DNA of 64,000 bases from Tretioscincus oriximinensis (lineage: Eukaryota > Chordata > Lepidosauria > Squamata > Gymnophthalmidae): contig JAJVDF010000262.1 of NCBI GenBank assembly GCA_022410635.1, positions 377,799-441,798 on the forward strand, written 5' to 3'. Positions 1 to 14,900 of the stretch are shown in pieces. The translations under genes and the position numbers were made by a program. Position 1 is the stretch's first letter; every line of letters starts with the position of its first letter. Below the pieces are notes generated by a model. It was not told the DNA's origin and searched no databases. It saw only the letters and a list, made by a program, of their open reading frames with translations.

Positions 1-95
1 CTACTTTTCTACTATTAGTCACTAAGTGCTACAAGCCCCTTTGCTGGACTTTCTACTAGACTAACTCAGCTATTTCTCTGAAATTGACTGCTAAT
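1..95 (+). mobile_element. Penelope-like fragment at window edge
   Basis: Matches the last part of the family (ctttgctggactttctactagacta ... ctatttctctgaaat). The 5' part, where the hammerhead core would be, is before position 1 or lost. Confidence 0.55.
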
Positions 96-599
96 TTATA
101 GGCATCCCGCCTTTCACTCCAAAAAAGAGCATCTCCAGTTCTCTCGGATATGATGTACAGTAGGGATTAATATGGCTCATCAGATTTTCTTAGAAAATAA
201 AGTATTTTGTTTATAGGCTGGCCATAGTGTGATAATGCACCAGCCTTTGTTAGGATGCCACCTTAGGCTCCTAAAGTGGAATATCTTGTGTCTCACCCTA
301 TCTTGATACCATGAAATGGTAGGAGGGATAATCTAGGAATGAAGGCGAGTTAAGTAATGAAGCTCAGTTCATGAATGCGGCTTCAGTGAGGTTTTAAGAA
401 CTTTATGCACACAACCCTTGCACACCTTTAGGATACATAAATAGCTGAGAAACCCTATCTGTGCAATCCAAAATGTAAACAGTGTATAGTATCTGTAGTC
501 TATACACATCAGACAGAAAGAAAAACTATTTTGTTACAATGCATCTGTAGGATGTTGGGAAAAACTATACAGGTTGGACACATATTACTCTGGTCTTGA

Positions 600-900
600 A
601 AGAGCTGTCTGTACTGTTGCCAGTATGCTAAGCCCAATTCAAGGTATTAATTCTAACCTATAAGACACTAAATAACTTGGGCTACAAATATCTAGAGAGA
701 TACTTTCTCCCATATTAACCTGCCCATGCCTTAAAGAGGTGTAAAGGAGGCCCTCTTGATTGTGCTACCACTCTCAGTAGCAAAGAGTGTGGGAACCTGG
801 GATAGGGGGTCTTCCCTATGGCAGCCCCCAGACTATGGAACAATCTTGGAGATTTTCAGATATAGGGTTATAGAAATACAATAAATAAATTATATAAATA
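600..900 (+). mobile_element. Degraded LINE 3' region (L2/CR1-like)
   Basis: Shares the block 'ggcagcccccagactatgga' and an ATAAATAAAT tail with the minus-strand copy at 13.8-14.0 kb and the plus copy at 38.2-38.5 kb. No intact frame. Confidence 0.45.
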
Positions 901-2812
901 ATTCAATTGTATCACATTCCCCCAGTGATTGATACAAAGCTTCAATGACAGTACATACGTACCAGAGCAGGTGGTCTGTGTTTGCTCTGAATTCTTTTGG
1001 AAGGTAAAGTCCTTTCTGTTTTTATGTGAACAAAACCTGTGTTAAGCAAGCTGTTCTCATTCTTGCTGGTGGACAAGGAAAGATTTAGAGACTGCGAAAG
1101 GAAGTTCATGGGCTGTGGTCAACAAAAGGAAAAGGGTAATAATTACAAACAGAAGTTACCCATTCGGATTGATTTGATCAATTTCCCTTCCATAAGAGGA
1201 GCCCCACAGGATCAAGCCACATCCTATCTAGTCTAGCATCTTGACTCACATATCAGCCTACCAGTTGCTCCTGATCATTCTCAAACAGAAAAACAAACAA
1301 AACCAAAATCTTCACTATTCTCAAGTTTTTGTAAACGGTCTTTACAGGTAGCATCTAAACTATTATTTGAAAGTTAAATACACATGTGCTATTTAGTCCA
1401 ATTCTTCAGGACTGAAGTTGGATGAAATATATGTGTCAGAACAGCAACATTAAGTGAAAACACCAAAGGTATTTAATATAAACATCAAATCTCTAATGAG
1501 TCACAGTATATACTTTCCAGGTAAGAGATTCTGTTCACAATGGTTCATTTGTGCAATTTTAAGCCAATTACTTTTTGCTTATCACCTACGAGAACACATA
1601 CCAAATTCCTTAATGGAATTTATCATTCATTGCAGAGAACTAAACAGATCAAAAGTGAGTCATGAAGGACCTTTTTCTGAGAAATTTTACTTCCTGAATA
1701 AAAAATGAGTACTGAATTCAGCTTTAAAATATGCTGTTGCTTTTAGAGAATCACAGGCTGCCTTCAGATTAAAACTGTTTTTAACATAGGGCCATGCTCA
1801 GATTGTCACACATATCCATTGGTTTTGTAAACATAACTCCGGAAAAATCAATTTTCGTCTTGGATTATATACGGAAAAACTAATGGGCTTCCTTGTTTGG
1901 TCCAAAAATGATGGTTTAGAAAGCACAAAGGTGATTATTGCACACACTTCTGGGTATGTCACAGGGATGGAATACATGTATGTAGGAATCCCATCCACCT
2001 GCAGTGAAGTAGCTAGGCAGATTAAGTTCCTTTATTTTCCCCAGTTTCCCTACTGTAGAATACTCTGGATTACCACAAAAACAGGAGGTTAAATTAGAGG
2101 TAACTGGATCCAGTTCATGTCACTTCCAACTTCTAGTCAGTGTCATTGAAATTTGCACATCAATTCAATATGAGCTTGGTTTTTTTATTGAGCATCTTTG
2201 ATAGTTATGGAAAAGCAACTCCAGGCATTAATGCACTATTTCCCATTTCTTCTCTATGGTGTGAAAAGCCAGTATTGAATACATAAACAAGCTAGATTAG
2301 TCAAGCTCTTTCAACTGAAAGATCACAAAATTGATATGTAAAAGTTGAAAGTGAAAACATATTACACAGACAAACAGTAAAGTCCAGAATTTTGGGCTGA
2401 AATATTCTAGACCAGGTATATCTATGCCTTCTAAGTCCCTCTGAGGCAGCTTAGAGATGGTTTACAGTTGAGATTACTTACATGAAAAATTCACTAGTAA
2501 TTTCTTTTTGGTTTTATCATTTTTTATGCCTTTCAATACTTTTGTTACAATTTATGCTGAAATCACACAACCAAATATATGTATTTCACAGATGATTTAT
2601 TTTTTAATATCCCCCTCCTTAAAATTGTATCTGCTAATGAGTATGACACATTTGGTTCTCAAGTTTTCCAACAGATAATTATGTATGAAATGTGCTTTCA
2701 CAATATCAAAAAAAATCATAGAATGTAAACTGTCAGAAGTCTGTTCTGACAGAAATCTGCTCGGAGGTACCCATCAAACAGGTTTGATTGATGGTCTTTC
2801 TACAGGACTCAC

Positions 2813-2929
2813 CTGAGTTCTTTTGAAACAAGCAGGTTTTGCCACAGCGGAAACTGTCAATTTCAGATCTTCGTCCACAATATCTAAAGCAAGGGACTTC
2901 CTAACCTTCTTAATAGGACTTCTGTGCAT
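2813..2929 (-). CDS. MYBL2: MYBL2 coding exon 12 (last one in the window)
   Basis: 117 bases, phase 0, 39 codons. [20 protein letters not shown] is the conserved B-Myb block; the end (KPACFKRTQ) diverges from human. Donor GTGAGT follows, so at least one further exon is expected below position 1. I found no match to the C-terminal MuvB-binding segment in 1-2812. Confidence 0.95.
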
Positions 2930-5900
2930 CTAGAAAGAGGAGAACAATATTTATATTGGAATAAGAAGTGGGAAAGGGCAAATATTAAGATTCCAAGACA
3001 TGATTATAAAGTTTAGAAGAAACTACATTAAACAAATGCCTCTAGGATGGAGCAACAGGCAGTACTCCTGAAATACCACTTGCAGGGAGTCACGAACAGG
3101 TGCATATTTTGCTTTCTTCTGTTCAGACTGCCCCTATGCATTTGGTGGGCCTCTGTATGAGACAGAAAGCTGGACTAGATGGGCTCTGGCCCGATTCAGT
3201 AAGGCTCTTCTTATGTTCTTATGTAAATAACTGTTTAATCATGTTAATTTAGTCCCTCAATATCTGAAGAAGTAGACGTGTCTATGAAAGCTAATGCCAC
3301 CCACTTTTCTCAAGTTAGTCTCAAAGTGCTCCTAGATTCTTTGCTGGACTTTCTACTAGACTAACATGGCTATTCCTCTGAAATTGTTTAATCATGATTC
3401 AGTTTCAGAGAAAGAATAGAAGAAACTTCTGATAGGCATCAACAAGAATCTTATGTCCATGCTGACTGTACGACACCAGTCATATCACTCACATGTTACC
3501 AAACAACCCTATACAAAAAGTATATATTTTCAAAGACAAGATTTGATAGCTCTAAATAATTGCCTATTGAAATGGGACTCAAACTATGGTCCTCCAGATG
3601 TTTCTAAACAACAAATGTCCAGCATCATATGGCAGTCTCAAGTTGTTTGAGAATTACAAATCTAGTGCACCACATCCCATATGATGTATGCAATAGGGAA
3701 AAGTATGTGGAGATTATGCTTACTCCACCTTTGCAAGTTAGACAGAAGAGGATGGTAAAAATACTACTTTTATGTAGGTGGAACTCTGTTATGATGGACA
3801 CCAAGAGGTTGAGTGAATTTGTTATGAATTTTTATTTTACCAAACCCATTTTAACCAACATTTTTATGAGGTTTCACAAGAATTTTCAAATTTGTTTTGT
3901 TTTACCACGAATTTTGTTATATCAGGGTTCCTTATTACGGGGCTTCACCTGTATAGGGTGTTCCGAAGCCCATTAATTGAATGGCCTTCAAGAGCAAACA
4001 CACCTCATTTACCTTGGCTCACCTCCATAGCAGCCCAGTTGACTGCTTCTGTTACCACCACTGCAGCCCTGGGGCTAACCTGCTCATTCAGCTGCTATGC
4101 AGCCAAATGACTTATCGGCAAGGAGGATGGGCTGGGCGTATCTTGGCCAATAATGTGCCTTCCTGTTGAAGGATACTAATTGTGTTCATTGACGTCTCAT
4201 ATAACGCAGTTTGCAGGGGGATGCAAATTAAAGAATTAGAAGTCTACCAGCTTTGACTTAATGGAGGCAAAAATTATGCTTTGCAACTTCCTTCTTCAGA
4301 TTAAAACAGGAAATAGCACACTCTAAATTAAATGGTTAAGTACAGGTCATGGCTTGATTTGCATACTTGACTCATTGCAACAATGGTTTCAAGAAGCGGT
4401 AACACTGTGACTAGCAGTATCCCGAAGTTAGTGATAATCTTCCCAGCATGAACTTTACGTAACTGTCAAATGCAACTGTCTTAGGTTGAATAGGAAAACT
4501 GTTGTTCATGTTTAGGAGGGAGAATTCTAACTGTTGATTGTTAACTTGCTTAAGAAATAAGAGGTGGTCAGACAAATCACAGAGATTGCCACAAGTGATG
4601 AACTTACTCCTTGTTTTCTCTTTTTTCTCTCTGGATTCCCATCATCTTCTATGATCAACTCAATTCCAGCTTCACTTCGTAATACCTCTTTCAGGTCCTC
4701 TTCCAGATTAGGAGTTGGAGGCTGAAATCATGGATGAATGGGGGGAAATAGGTGAGGAACCTTTGCACCCTTATTCAAACTGGCACTTGCACTCAAATAT
4801 GCATAAATGTTTGTACAAGATAAAACAACGTAGGTAATGCTGAACCATTTGTAGAAAAACAGATTTTTACTTTTCAATAGAAGGCTGTAACATAATTCAA
4901 TAAGGCAGGGACAGTTTATATTTTAAATATATTTTGCACATACTTTATACATTTTAATATTTATTGAGACCTATTCTGAGAGCTTTTGTTGGAAGACTGG
5001 ACATAAATTCATATATTTAAATAATTACATTACAATTGATATTGTCAATCAATTTATATTTTTGGCAATTATAGTTCATTCATTCCTTTCTTTACTTACA
5101 TTTCTATACCACCCCCCTAAACCCAACAAAATCCCAGAACAGGGGCAAGATCAAGAAAAGCAAAAATGTAAAAAAAATGTAACAAAATCAAAACCTACAA
5201 ATCCCATGGATTTCAGGAAGCTTTTCAAATTACTGGACAAGAATGTCCCGCAAAGGAGCTAGCAGCACTTTGAGACAAACTTGAGAAAAGTGGTTGGCAT
5301 AAGCTTTCGTAGACAGGTCTACTTCTTCAGACGCTGAAGAAGTAGACCTGTCTACGAAAGCTTATGCCAACCACTTTTCTCAAGTTAGTCTCAAAGTGCT
5401 GCTAGCTCCTTTGCTGGACTTTCTGCTAGACTAACATGGCTATTTCTCTGAAATGGACAAGAATGAAAATTCAAAACCTAACACGGTCAAGGAAGTACCC
5501 AAACAAGATCTTGCAAAATTATCAACAAATATTGAATATAAGAACATATTAAAGCAACAATATATGAAAGTAGGGAAAGGAGAGCAGTTTTTTCAGCCAT
5601 GCTTAACTCTTTGTTTTTTGTGTGTTTTTTGAAGTTATTTTTTCATTTATTTCATAAGTTCAGACATAACAACATCCAAAAGAAGAAATACAACACACAC
5701 ACAAAAAAATTGAAACGAAATAAACACAAATCTCCCTCTCCTTAGACCTAAACATTCAATTCATTTGTGGAACTTAATATGCTCAGCCATGGTTAACTCT
5801 TTGTGACCACATGGAGCACAGCACACCAGAACTCTCCATCTTCCAGTCATCCTAAGCTAACATTTGTTGCTTCTGTAACATTAGCTATCCTTTTCACCCT

Positions 5901-8900
5901 CAGCCATCCTCTTTTTCCTTCAATCTTTCCCAGCATCAGAGTCTTTTCCAATGAATCTTACCTTCCCATTATGTGCCAAAATATTTGAGCTTCAGTTTTA
6001 ACATTTGACCTTCCAAACCAGAGATTGGTTTCCTTTAGTTTTAATTGATTTAGTCTCCTTTCTGTTCAAAGAATTCTAAAGTCATCTCCTGAAATACACT
6101 GCTACTGAAATAACCATAATTTTAACTTTGCAGCCCTTTGTCAGAAAGGTGTTGTCTCTGCTTCTTAACATACTATGTAAGTTTGCCATAGCTTTTCTCC
6201 CAAAAAGCAAGAGCCTTTTTAATTCCATGGAATTAGTAAGAACCATTAAAAAACCCCTACAAGTTAGCAACAACTGATGTGTACTTAATGTGTACATACA
6301 ACAAAAGGCGGATGGGGGACTTCAGTATTCTGAGGTATAATGACCAACGACAGGGCTAAGAACTTTGGCAGCACCCAGAGTCCAATGACAGACCTCAGCT
6401 ATCATACATGTGGGATGCATCTTCCGTCCATCTTACAAAATCACAACACCAGGAAGAACAGTACAAGGAAGATCTATGAAATCTTGATACATACCAAAGG
6501 CCTTATTGGTCCATACTTCTCCAGAGCATTCTTGAAAGGTGTGGGGGTGTGTGGTGTATTGTCTGTTACATATTTCTGGTCTGGTGTCACAAATCTAAAA
6601 GAGCAAAAGTAGTTGAAACACTTTTGAATTTAGAAAAACAATTATCAGTGCAAGTATGGAATGGAAGCCTATTATTGCGTGAGTATTTTAAGGAACGTTG
6701 TCCTGCTTCAAGTAGAATGATGGCACTGGAAGCGTAACTTGGAATTGCAAGTTGATATGAATTGAAAACAGCTTGGGGAGATGCCTTAACTCCAGGATGG
6801 AGCCCCAGATAAAGGTTACAATGTAATAGTATTAAAATTTCTTATTGCCAGCAGAAGCTACTAGCCAACAAAATCTCAATATTGTAGCCCAAGAGCATAT
6901 ATGGTAACTTTCTACAATATATACGATCTATGAATCAACCAGAGTGGGAAAAGATTCCCAAGTGAAGAAAAGTTCTTAATCTGTTTTATTTCCTTTGGCC
7001 CCTGTCGGGAACCCAACCCACAAGTAGCAGGGGTGACCACCCTCAATGCCGCTGTTACAGGTAGTGCTGCCAGTTTCCTTGCCTGAGCACTTTCGGGCTC
7101 GGGCGGGGACTCCATCCTTGCCTGGGGTAAAGCAAGGGCGCTATTGCCCTTCATTTGCAACTGTGCACACCAAGCTGGATGTATGCAAAATGATGTCACG
7201 ATGTCTGGTTCTGACTAAATTTTATAGTATAGGATTATGTGTCTATCGTATTATTGCATATAAACTAATAATGGATAGGAGACTAAGGTTATATTCAGTC
7301 ACTTGGCAAACCCAAAATTTTGTGTTACCACAAGTTATTATTTGCTTATCCCAGTGTCTATTGAAAATTAGGCTTTCAATGTGAGGGAGAATGGCTTTAC
7401 CATCAGCAAACGCCATGAGCAAGAACATATATTTTATTTGCTGCAAAAGTTGACCAACCAGTTGCACTAAGCATCATTTGTACGAATTTTGCTCTCTGAA
7501 AAATAATTTCTGGCTCCACAGTGTCCTTGCAATATTTGATTATCAATGAAACAATGGTAAGAAAAACGAGCATGTGACAGTGGTAGGTTAGGTGGGCAAT
7601 CGGTGTGCAAAAGCAACATTTAATCACCATATTGATTATACTGGGATAAGGCAGACAAGGCAGAATTAACACCAAAGAAAAATCTCTTTGCTTCTTCCCC
7701 ATTTTTTCACTATTTTACCCTAATATCAATTAATAAACAAATTATTTGTTATTGTATTGTTATGTAGAGAGGAGGAGAGAGGGTTGATAGTAAATAATTA
7801 CTTAGAGGGCACATTGGGGAGTGAAAATTTGAGATTAAAATTAAGATTAACTTTCCATGTGTAAACCCTGAATGTCAAATAATTTTTGATGGAATATATG
7901 CTGCAAGGCAGGGAGAGAAGAGGGCAGGATTGTATAAAAGGGGGGAAATGTTTGGAACATTTTAAAATATAAAATGTACAATTGCATCTCTTTATTTTGG
8001 CATAGCTTGTTTTTATTGTTTTTATTATAACCCATCCTAAAATCTTTGGGTATAAGATAGAATTTAAATACAAAACAAAAACAAAGTCTGCACTTTTTAA
8101 AACTTTTCCAGGAGAGTTTAACAGCTTGTTTTACGTTCGCTGGAAAGATTCTTTCAGATCAGCTTCCTTTTGCCTTAGATTTCTTTGCTTTTTAAAAAAG
8201 TTTTTCTTTTATTAAAAAAATCATGCAGTACATTGTGAGTAAAACTGACTATACAATTACTAAATATCGAACTTTGAAACCAGAACATTATAAAACTCTT
8301 GGCCACCAAATAAAACTTATTTTACAAAACTAAGCATAACACTACTAATTACATTCATGGACAAAATTTGAATATGCATCTCATTTTCTCATACAGATAT
8401 GAACTAAGTGGGGGAAGGACAGAGGCTAACGAATTATTAATTTTGTTGCCTCCTATTAATTTCTTACCTAGTGAAATGCTGCGAGTTATATGTGAGCAGA
8501 TATTATATTTTTATACCATAATCTAGATTTTCCTATCCCCAGAATAACAACTGTAGTGAAAATTGTGGGACTTACACGGAGTTTTTCTGGAGCAGTGGTG
8601 TCTTATCTCTGTGTAGTGGGGTAGTCACAATCACCTTTTGACTGCACACGGGTGTAGAAGTTAACGAAGGATTCTCAAGGTCACGAGTGTCTTGTTTGGT
8701 CCAGAAATTTAAGAACTGCCAAGAAACAGGAATATATATATATATATATATACACGTATATTTATTTCCATACGTTATATCCTGACATTATGTCATAGAA
8801 TCTAAGGCCACATACTATTCATCATTCAGAAGCTCCTATCTTCAGACCAAATACTCCATGGACATGAATCATCAGATCTGTTTTAACTTAAGCCCTGAAT

Positions 8901-11900
8901 TCTTTATTATATGACACAGCCCAACACATTCATCTAAAAGTTGATAGTGTTCTTTAAAGAATTTGTGTTGGCTCTTATGGTTGATACTGGGAGAAATACA
9001 ATCTAAGCAAAATTAAGCAGGTAACTTGCTGATGAAATACAACAAGTGAAATACTTGCACACAAAAACCACTCATCTCACCTTTTTGTCCACTCATCTTC
9101 TGATCTTGTACTTAACGTACCTGAGAGGGAGAAAATGGCAGCGTCTTGACTGGGGTACTCTTAGGAGTCATGCTGTTACAAGAGTCTTGAAAGGAGAGGC
9201 TGCTAGTGGTGCCACCTTCTGAAACTGGGGAAAGTGCAACTCTCCTTTTCTTCTGTCGCTTAAGCACAGAAGGTGGTGTGCCAAAGCTCATGTCCGTGCA
9301 TGGAGAGATGGGAATAAGTTCCCCCTTGCTTCCCTTGCTCAAATCCGAAATAGTATGGCCATCCAGACGATACTCTGTCATATTCTGAGAGGATTTGATG
9401 CTGGTTTGTCTTTCAGGGCTGCTGCTGTTACTTGCAGAAAGATCATCAGGCAAGTCAAATTGAGATAAATCACACCAACCATCTGGATCCTATCACAGGA
9501 GAAAAATACAGATTGCCTGAGGTAGAAAAAGGTGGTTCAAATAAAAGGCAAAGAACGAAGTGTGGGATGACGAGCTGATAGACTAAGGCTTGTTTATGAC
9601 TTTTTTAAAAAAAGGTACCCGAGATAATTTTGGAGATGGTACACAGGTGAGACCAGTTTTCTAATATTCTAGGTTCAAGAAGATGGATTAGAGATGAAAC
9701 GGGACAAGTGAGATGGGGGGAAATGGAGCATTTTCAATGTCCACATTCACATAGCTACATATAAAGTGCATCTACAATAGCTGACAATATCTTTATACTG
9801 ATATTTTAGACTTTACTCTGGAAGCAATGGAGAATGAAAAATGAGATAGATGTAAGTTTTAAAAAGCATCTCATAATATTGGCTTTCAAATAACTGTTCC
9901 TCCTAAGGGAACTACAACAATGGGTTGGTTTTAGCCAATATAAGAATACCGTATTTTAGTTATTATGAACCATTATCATCTACATCTTAAAATGTAGATT
10001 AATTTCATTTTAGTAAAACCAACATATAAAGCATAAAATTAGTGGTTTAGTACATTCCTCCACAACAAAGATCTCCTATATACTTAAGGATACCATGATT
10101 CTGTGTCTGTCTTAATTCACAGAATATCCAATCAGAAGTCATTGAAACACTCAAAAGTGTAATGGAAACTTCAAAAACATGTGTCGAATCTCTAATATAA
10201 TAAGTCTTTAATATAATATATTAGAATGCAATATATTAAAAAATGAAAGAGATGTTTCCAACAAACATTCCACCTAAAATCCAAATAGATGGACCGGCAG
10301 TTCAACACTCCAACAAAATGGGTTTATGTATTGTAGATAAAATTAAGTGCAGACTTTCTACATCATCAGCTGCATTATGAAGTGGAGACAACACAAGAAA
10401 GGATGGGGAAACAGCAGGAGCCATTAAGCAAACCAGTGTAAATAAAACCAAACTAAACCGAGAGCTTGGGGGGTGGACAATAGGGGGGAAAGGGAGGAAG
10501 TCTAGGGACAAACCCTGGGACCACAGAGGTTGTGGAAGAATAGAAAAATGTTAGTAGCCCTTAGCTTAACCGGCATAAACAAATAAAAAAATAATGTGAG
10601 AGTCAGGTTGAACCTTGGGGGATAGGGAGAGTCCAAAGATGAGCCTTGGAAGACAGTTGAAGGAACCTGGCAGGGAAAGGAAGGGGTGTGTGGAGACAGT
10701 AACACAGAAAAACAAAGACAAACACAACCACGAGGAGGGAGGGATGGGCAGATGAAAGAGACCAGCAAATAGGATTTGTTTCAATGAAATAGCTTCTTTT
10801 TGCCTAGACATTCTCTTTTTCAGGTTCACTTGATCAGCACAAGTCTAGTATTATGTGATAAAAAAATAGCTCTCTCTACTTTTTCCAACTCTATATAAAC
10901 GTTATACTACAATTGTACTGGAGTGACTTTAGTTAAGTAATAGACAACCTGCCTGGGGTATGAAGGATCCCTAGACAAACCCATTTCTATATCTGTGCCA
11001 AGAAAAAAGCATAGGGTATTTCTGAAGGTGCCCACAGTCATCTAGGAACCTGCCATGATTCAATAGTACCTAACACCAACATTACCTTCCGACTTCGTTA
11101 TGACACTGCCTTGCATATAGCATAGGATAAGCAATCCAACTTATGAACTTTCTACAAATGAGTCTCTTACAGATTCAATCATGTCCAGAGCTTCCGTAAT
11201 TGTTGGGACAGCAGCAGGGCACAAAGCATTCCCTTCTTCAACAACCCATGTGAACTGGAAGGTGCCTTCTTCCAAAACTTCATCAGACCCATCGTTTTCT
11301 GAGCTTGTCTTGATGTTCTCTGTCACTCTTTCTGGTTGTTTAGAAGGCAGCTTTTGCAAACCCACCAATTCCTCATCTGAAGAGGTTTCCTCCTCTTTAA
11401 TTTCCACATTCTGAACAGGTTGCTTAGTTAGGAGGGTTAACTGTGAGGGGGGAAAAGGAATATTTTAAGTATTTTCATTTTCTGAGCTCCCAATTTACAA
11501 GTCTATATCTTTACAAAACTGAGACTGGTTCTGATTACATGTCTACTTTTAAGCTTTTTGGGGGGTCCTGAAGAATGAGCTTAAACTTTTCTTTCTTGAC
11601 TAGATCAGACAGCAAGTTAGACATATGGTGCAAGAGAGGTATAGGGTGCAAGAGAACCCCCCCCCCTAAAGTCTCATAAATTCAGGAATTATTTGTATTC
11701 ATATGGATTGGATTGGATTCCATTAAACTCAAAATGAGAAACTCATCATCAAAGCTTACTTATTCTGCAACTGATTGAGTACCCCAAGTGTAATTTTTCT
11801 GATTAGATAACATAAACTGCCAAAATGACTAGTTAGTATTAAAGCTAGGCGCTGAAATGCCAACAAGAATGCTTAAGAATAAAGTTGTCATTAATACCTG

Positions 11901-14900
11901 CACAAGTTAACAGAGAGGAGCATGGCTGTCTTATTGCAATCATTCTTGTAAGAAGCGGAACATCTACACTCATTTCAATCTGGCTTTAAATGCTCTTATG
12001 TCACTGAATTCATCTTGTTCATACTGATTGTTGACTTTCTCCAGGATAAAGACAAGGGAAGTGTCACTTTGTTGGTTCTCTTTGATCAATCAGCGTTTTT
12101 TTATCTCACTAACCATGGCATCCTTCTGGAAAGACTATGGAACTTGGCAGTTTGAGAGACAGTGTTGTAATGTCTTCATTCTTACTTCCCAAGCTAATAC
12201 TAGAGAATGGTAATGGGAGATTTCTATTCAGTACTCTGCGAGGGAATATCCTGTGTTGATCTTATTTGACTTATTCTATGATACTAAAGAAAAGGGCATC
12301 AAGGGTTTAGAATAAAGTACCATCAATATACAAGGACCAGGGGCCACTCCTTTAAACTATTGGGTAGAAAAGTGAGAACAAAGAAAAGTATTTTTTCACC
12401 CAGAGGGTCATTGGCCTGTGGAATTTACTTCCTGAAGAGGTAGTGGTAGCTAACAGCTTGGATAGTTTCAAGACAGGACTAGACAGGTTTATGAACACCA
12501 AAGGTATAAATGGATACTAGGATGGATGTCTGGATGTTGCCTCCGGAATGGAGCAACAGGCAGGACTCCTGAAATACCATTTGCGGGGAGCCATGAACAG
12601 GAGCATATTTTGCTTTCCTCTGTTCAGACTGCCCAGGTGCATCTGGTAGGCCTCTGTGTGACACAGAATGCTGGACTTGATGGGCTGTGGCCTTATCCAG
12701 TATGGCTCTTATGTTCTTATGTACATATAGTACCCAGTTCTTTCTCTCCATGCCATCTGATTCAGGAGGTAACTAGCTTGGAGGCAGTAATTTCCTGGAT
12801 GGAGGTCAATATAGTTTAGCTGAACCTATGATCTCCTGCCCACAAAGAAGAACAAGCCAGAACCCATAAGGAATCAAAACATCTGGTTGTTAAATAAACT
12901 TGTAAAAATAAAGGGGTTGTGAAACCTAGTATTCTGCTGTTTAACATGTTAATTTGTTTTTTATTAAGCACCCTGAGGCCTTTGGGTAAAAGGCGGTAAA
13001 GAACTGTAAACAAATAAAATAATTAATACTCTGTACCTGATGTTCTGCTTCCTGAACATTTTGGCTTTCTTTGCCGTCAACCTCCACCAACAGGTAGATT
13101 GGCTTGGAATCTTTCGTTTCATTGAGAAACTGGCTTGTCTCCACTTTTCTTTTGATTGTGGAATTCCAGTGGTTTTTTACAGCATTGTCAGTCCTGCAAA
13201 GAAGGAGTTGCAAAATGCCAGTTACAAGCAGAGAAATGATCCAAACAAACTATTGTTACTGAGTGAGTCCCATTATGAATCAGAGGAACCAAAAGTCTTT
13301 TTAATAAACAACCTACCTTCCGGGAAGCAACTTAGCAATCTCAGCCCACCGGTTCCCCAGAACCTTGTGAGCCTCGCAGATTATACGATCTTCTTCTTCT
13401 GTCCATGAGGATTTCTTCACTTCAGGGTTCAGGTGGTTGTGCCACCGTTCCCGGCACTGCTTTCCCAACCTGCCTTTCAGGTGCTTGGCTATGAGTGTCC
13501 ATTGCTTTGTGCCAAATTTTTTCACCAACTCAGTGACCTATTAGCAAATTGAAGAAAAAAGGAGGGAAAATGTTACCAGCTACATAATATACTGTTACTG
13601 AGATTTGCTTGGAACCAGTAGCAGCCCGTAATTTTAAAGGCAGGAGATCACACTTCCCACCGAAGGGATCATTGGTGTGCCAAAGAAAAGCCCCACAACC
13701 AATTGTTATCCAATTCTGTCTGTGATCACTCAATCTTCAACTTATAAGTCCCACTGCTTGAAGATGTTAACTTTAATACAATAATTCCATTTTATATTAT
13801 TTATTTATACTTAGACCCAAAGGTCTCAGGACCGGCCAACAATAAAAGCAAAAACACAAAATTGATATATTAAAACAATATCTGAAAGCATCTTCAAAGT
13901 TCTTCTGAAAGAATACAGTGATGGGGAATGGTGCACCTTGAAAGAGAGAAAATTCCATAGTCTGGGGACAACTACCGAGGAGGTTCTGCCCTGGGTTCCC
14001 ACTCCATTTACTGTTGAGAGGCCTGGTTGTACTTCTCAACCAGGTAGAGGTACAACCAGGCCTGTACCCTCAGGGAAGGAGGGGGCACTACCCTGAAGAT
14101 GTTTACCAGATAACAGAAAAGTTCTCAAGGGTAAAAAATAGGATGCAAATAAAATCCTCTAGTTTCTCAAACACACACAAAATGAACATCATAATCCCAA
14201 GAGCTGCACAGATCTCAGAACATATTGTTCTCAACAGTTTCTCAAATACTTTTCCATCTTTCTACTGTGTTTAACTGTTATATATTGTTTAAGCGTGATA
14301 TGTTTTAATTAAGCAAGGGGATCTCACATTACCTTAGAGACTGCCAATCAAAAATTTGGTAGCACATTATTATTCAAAGATTATTTTTTCAGATGAAAAG
14401 AGTGTATTTTAATTAACTTATGTAGTTTCTTATATTGGTTTGTGAACTGGTTTGGGATTACCAAAGCAACATAGAGATATGTAATTAAGTGAGGAGATAC
14501 ATTCTTTTCTTTATCAAACAACACTAAAACCTGAAAGCACTCTATGAAGCTGGTGGGCCGGAGAGTTAAGATAGACAAGGGAGAAGTATTTTTTCATTCA
14601 AATGGTCATTAGTTTATGGAACTTATTATTAAAACCATTTTTAAACCATTTGAAAGGATGAGCTGCAGTTAGTCCAAAATGTTTGCCCCTTAATAAATGC
14701 AGTATTTCAGTTACACCATCTACTGTGTGTAAGATTTCTCACTCGATTGACAGCATATTTCTGGAACAAATACTATTTGTTTACTTATTCAGCCCAATAA
14801 AGTGCATCTGGTCTTCAGTACTGCAACAAGAGGGATTTCTGATGATATTGGAAGCAGATCACTTCTCTTTATTATTTGGTATCCATTAAAGAGGAAAACA

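Larger units (their letters stand above)
5246..5453. mobile_element. Penelope-like palindrome with hammerhead cores on both strands
   Basis: Arms 5,250-5,330 and 5,334-5,414 (81 bases each) are inverted copies with one mismatch and a 3-base spacer. A further stretch ends in CTATTTCTCTGAAA. The element is flanked by a 12-bp direct repeat, TGGACAAGAATG, at 5,234-5,245 and 5,454-5,465: a target-site duplication. It sits in a MYBL2 intron. Confidence 0.8.

Noticed and set aside
1798..1998. Minus-strand ORF as the missing MYBL2 terminal exon
   Set aside because: The translation shows none of the conserved C-terminal B-Myb features.
7000..7150. GC-rich patch that might be an exon
   Set aside because: Frames on both strands are short and show no splice-phase match to MYBL2, whose exons on either side already join directly.
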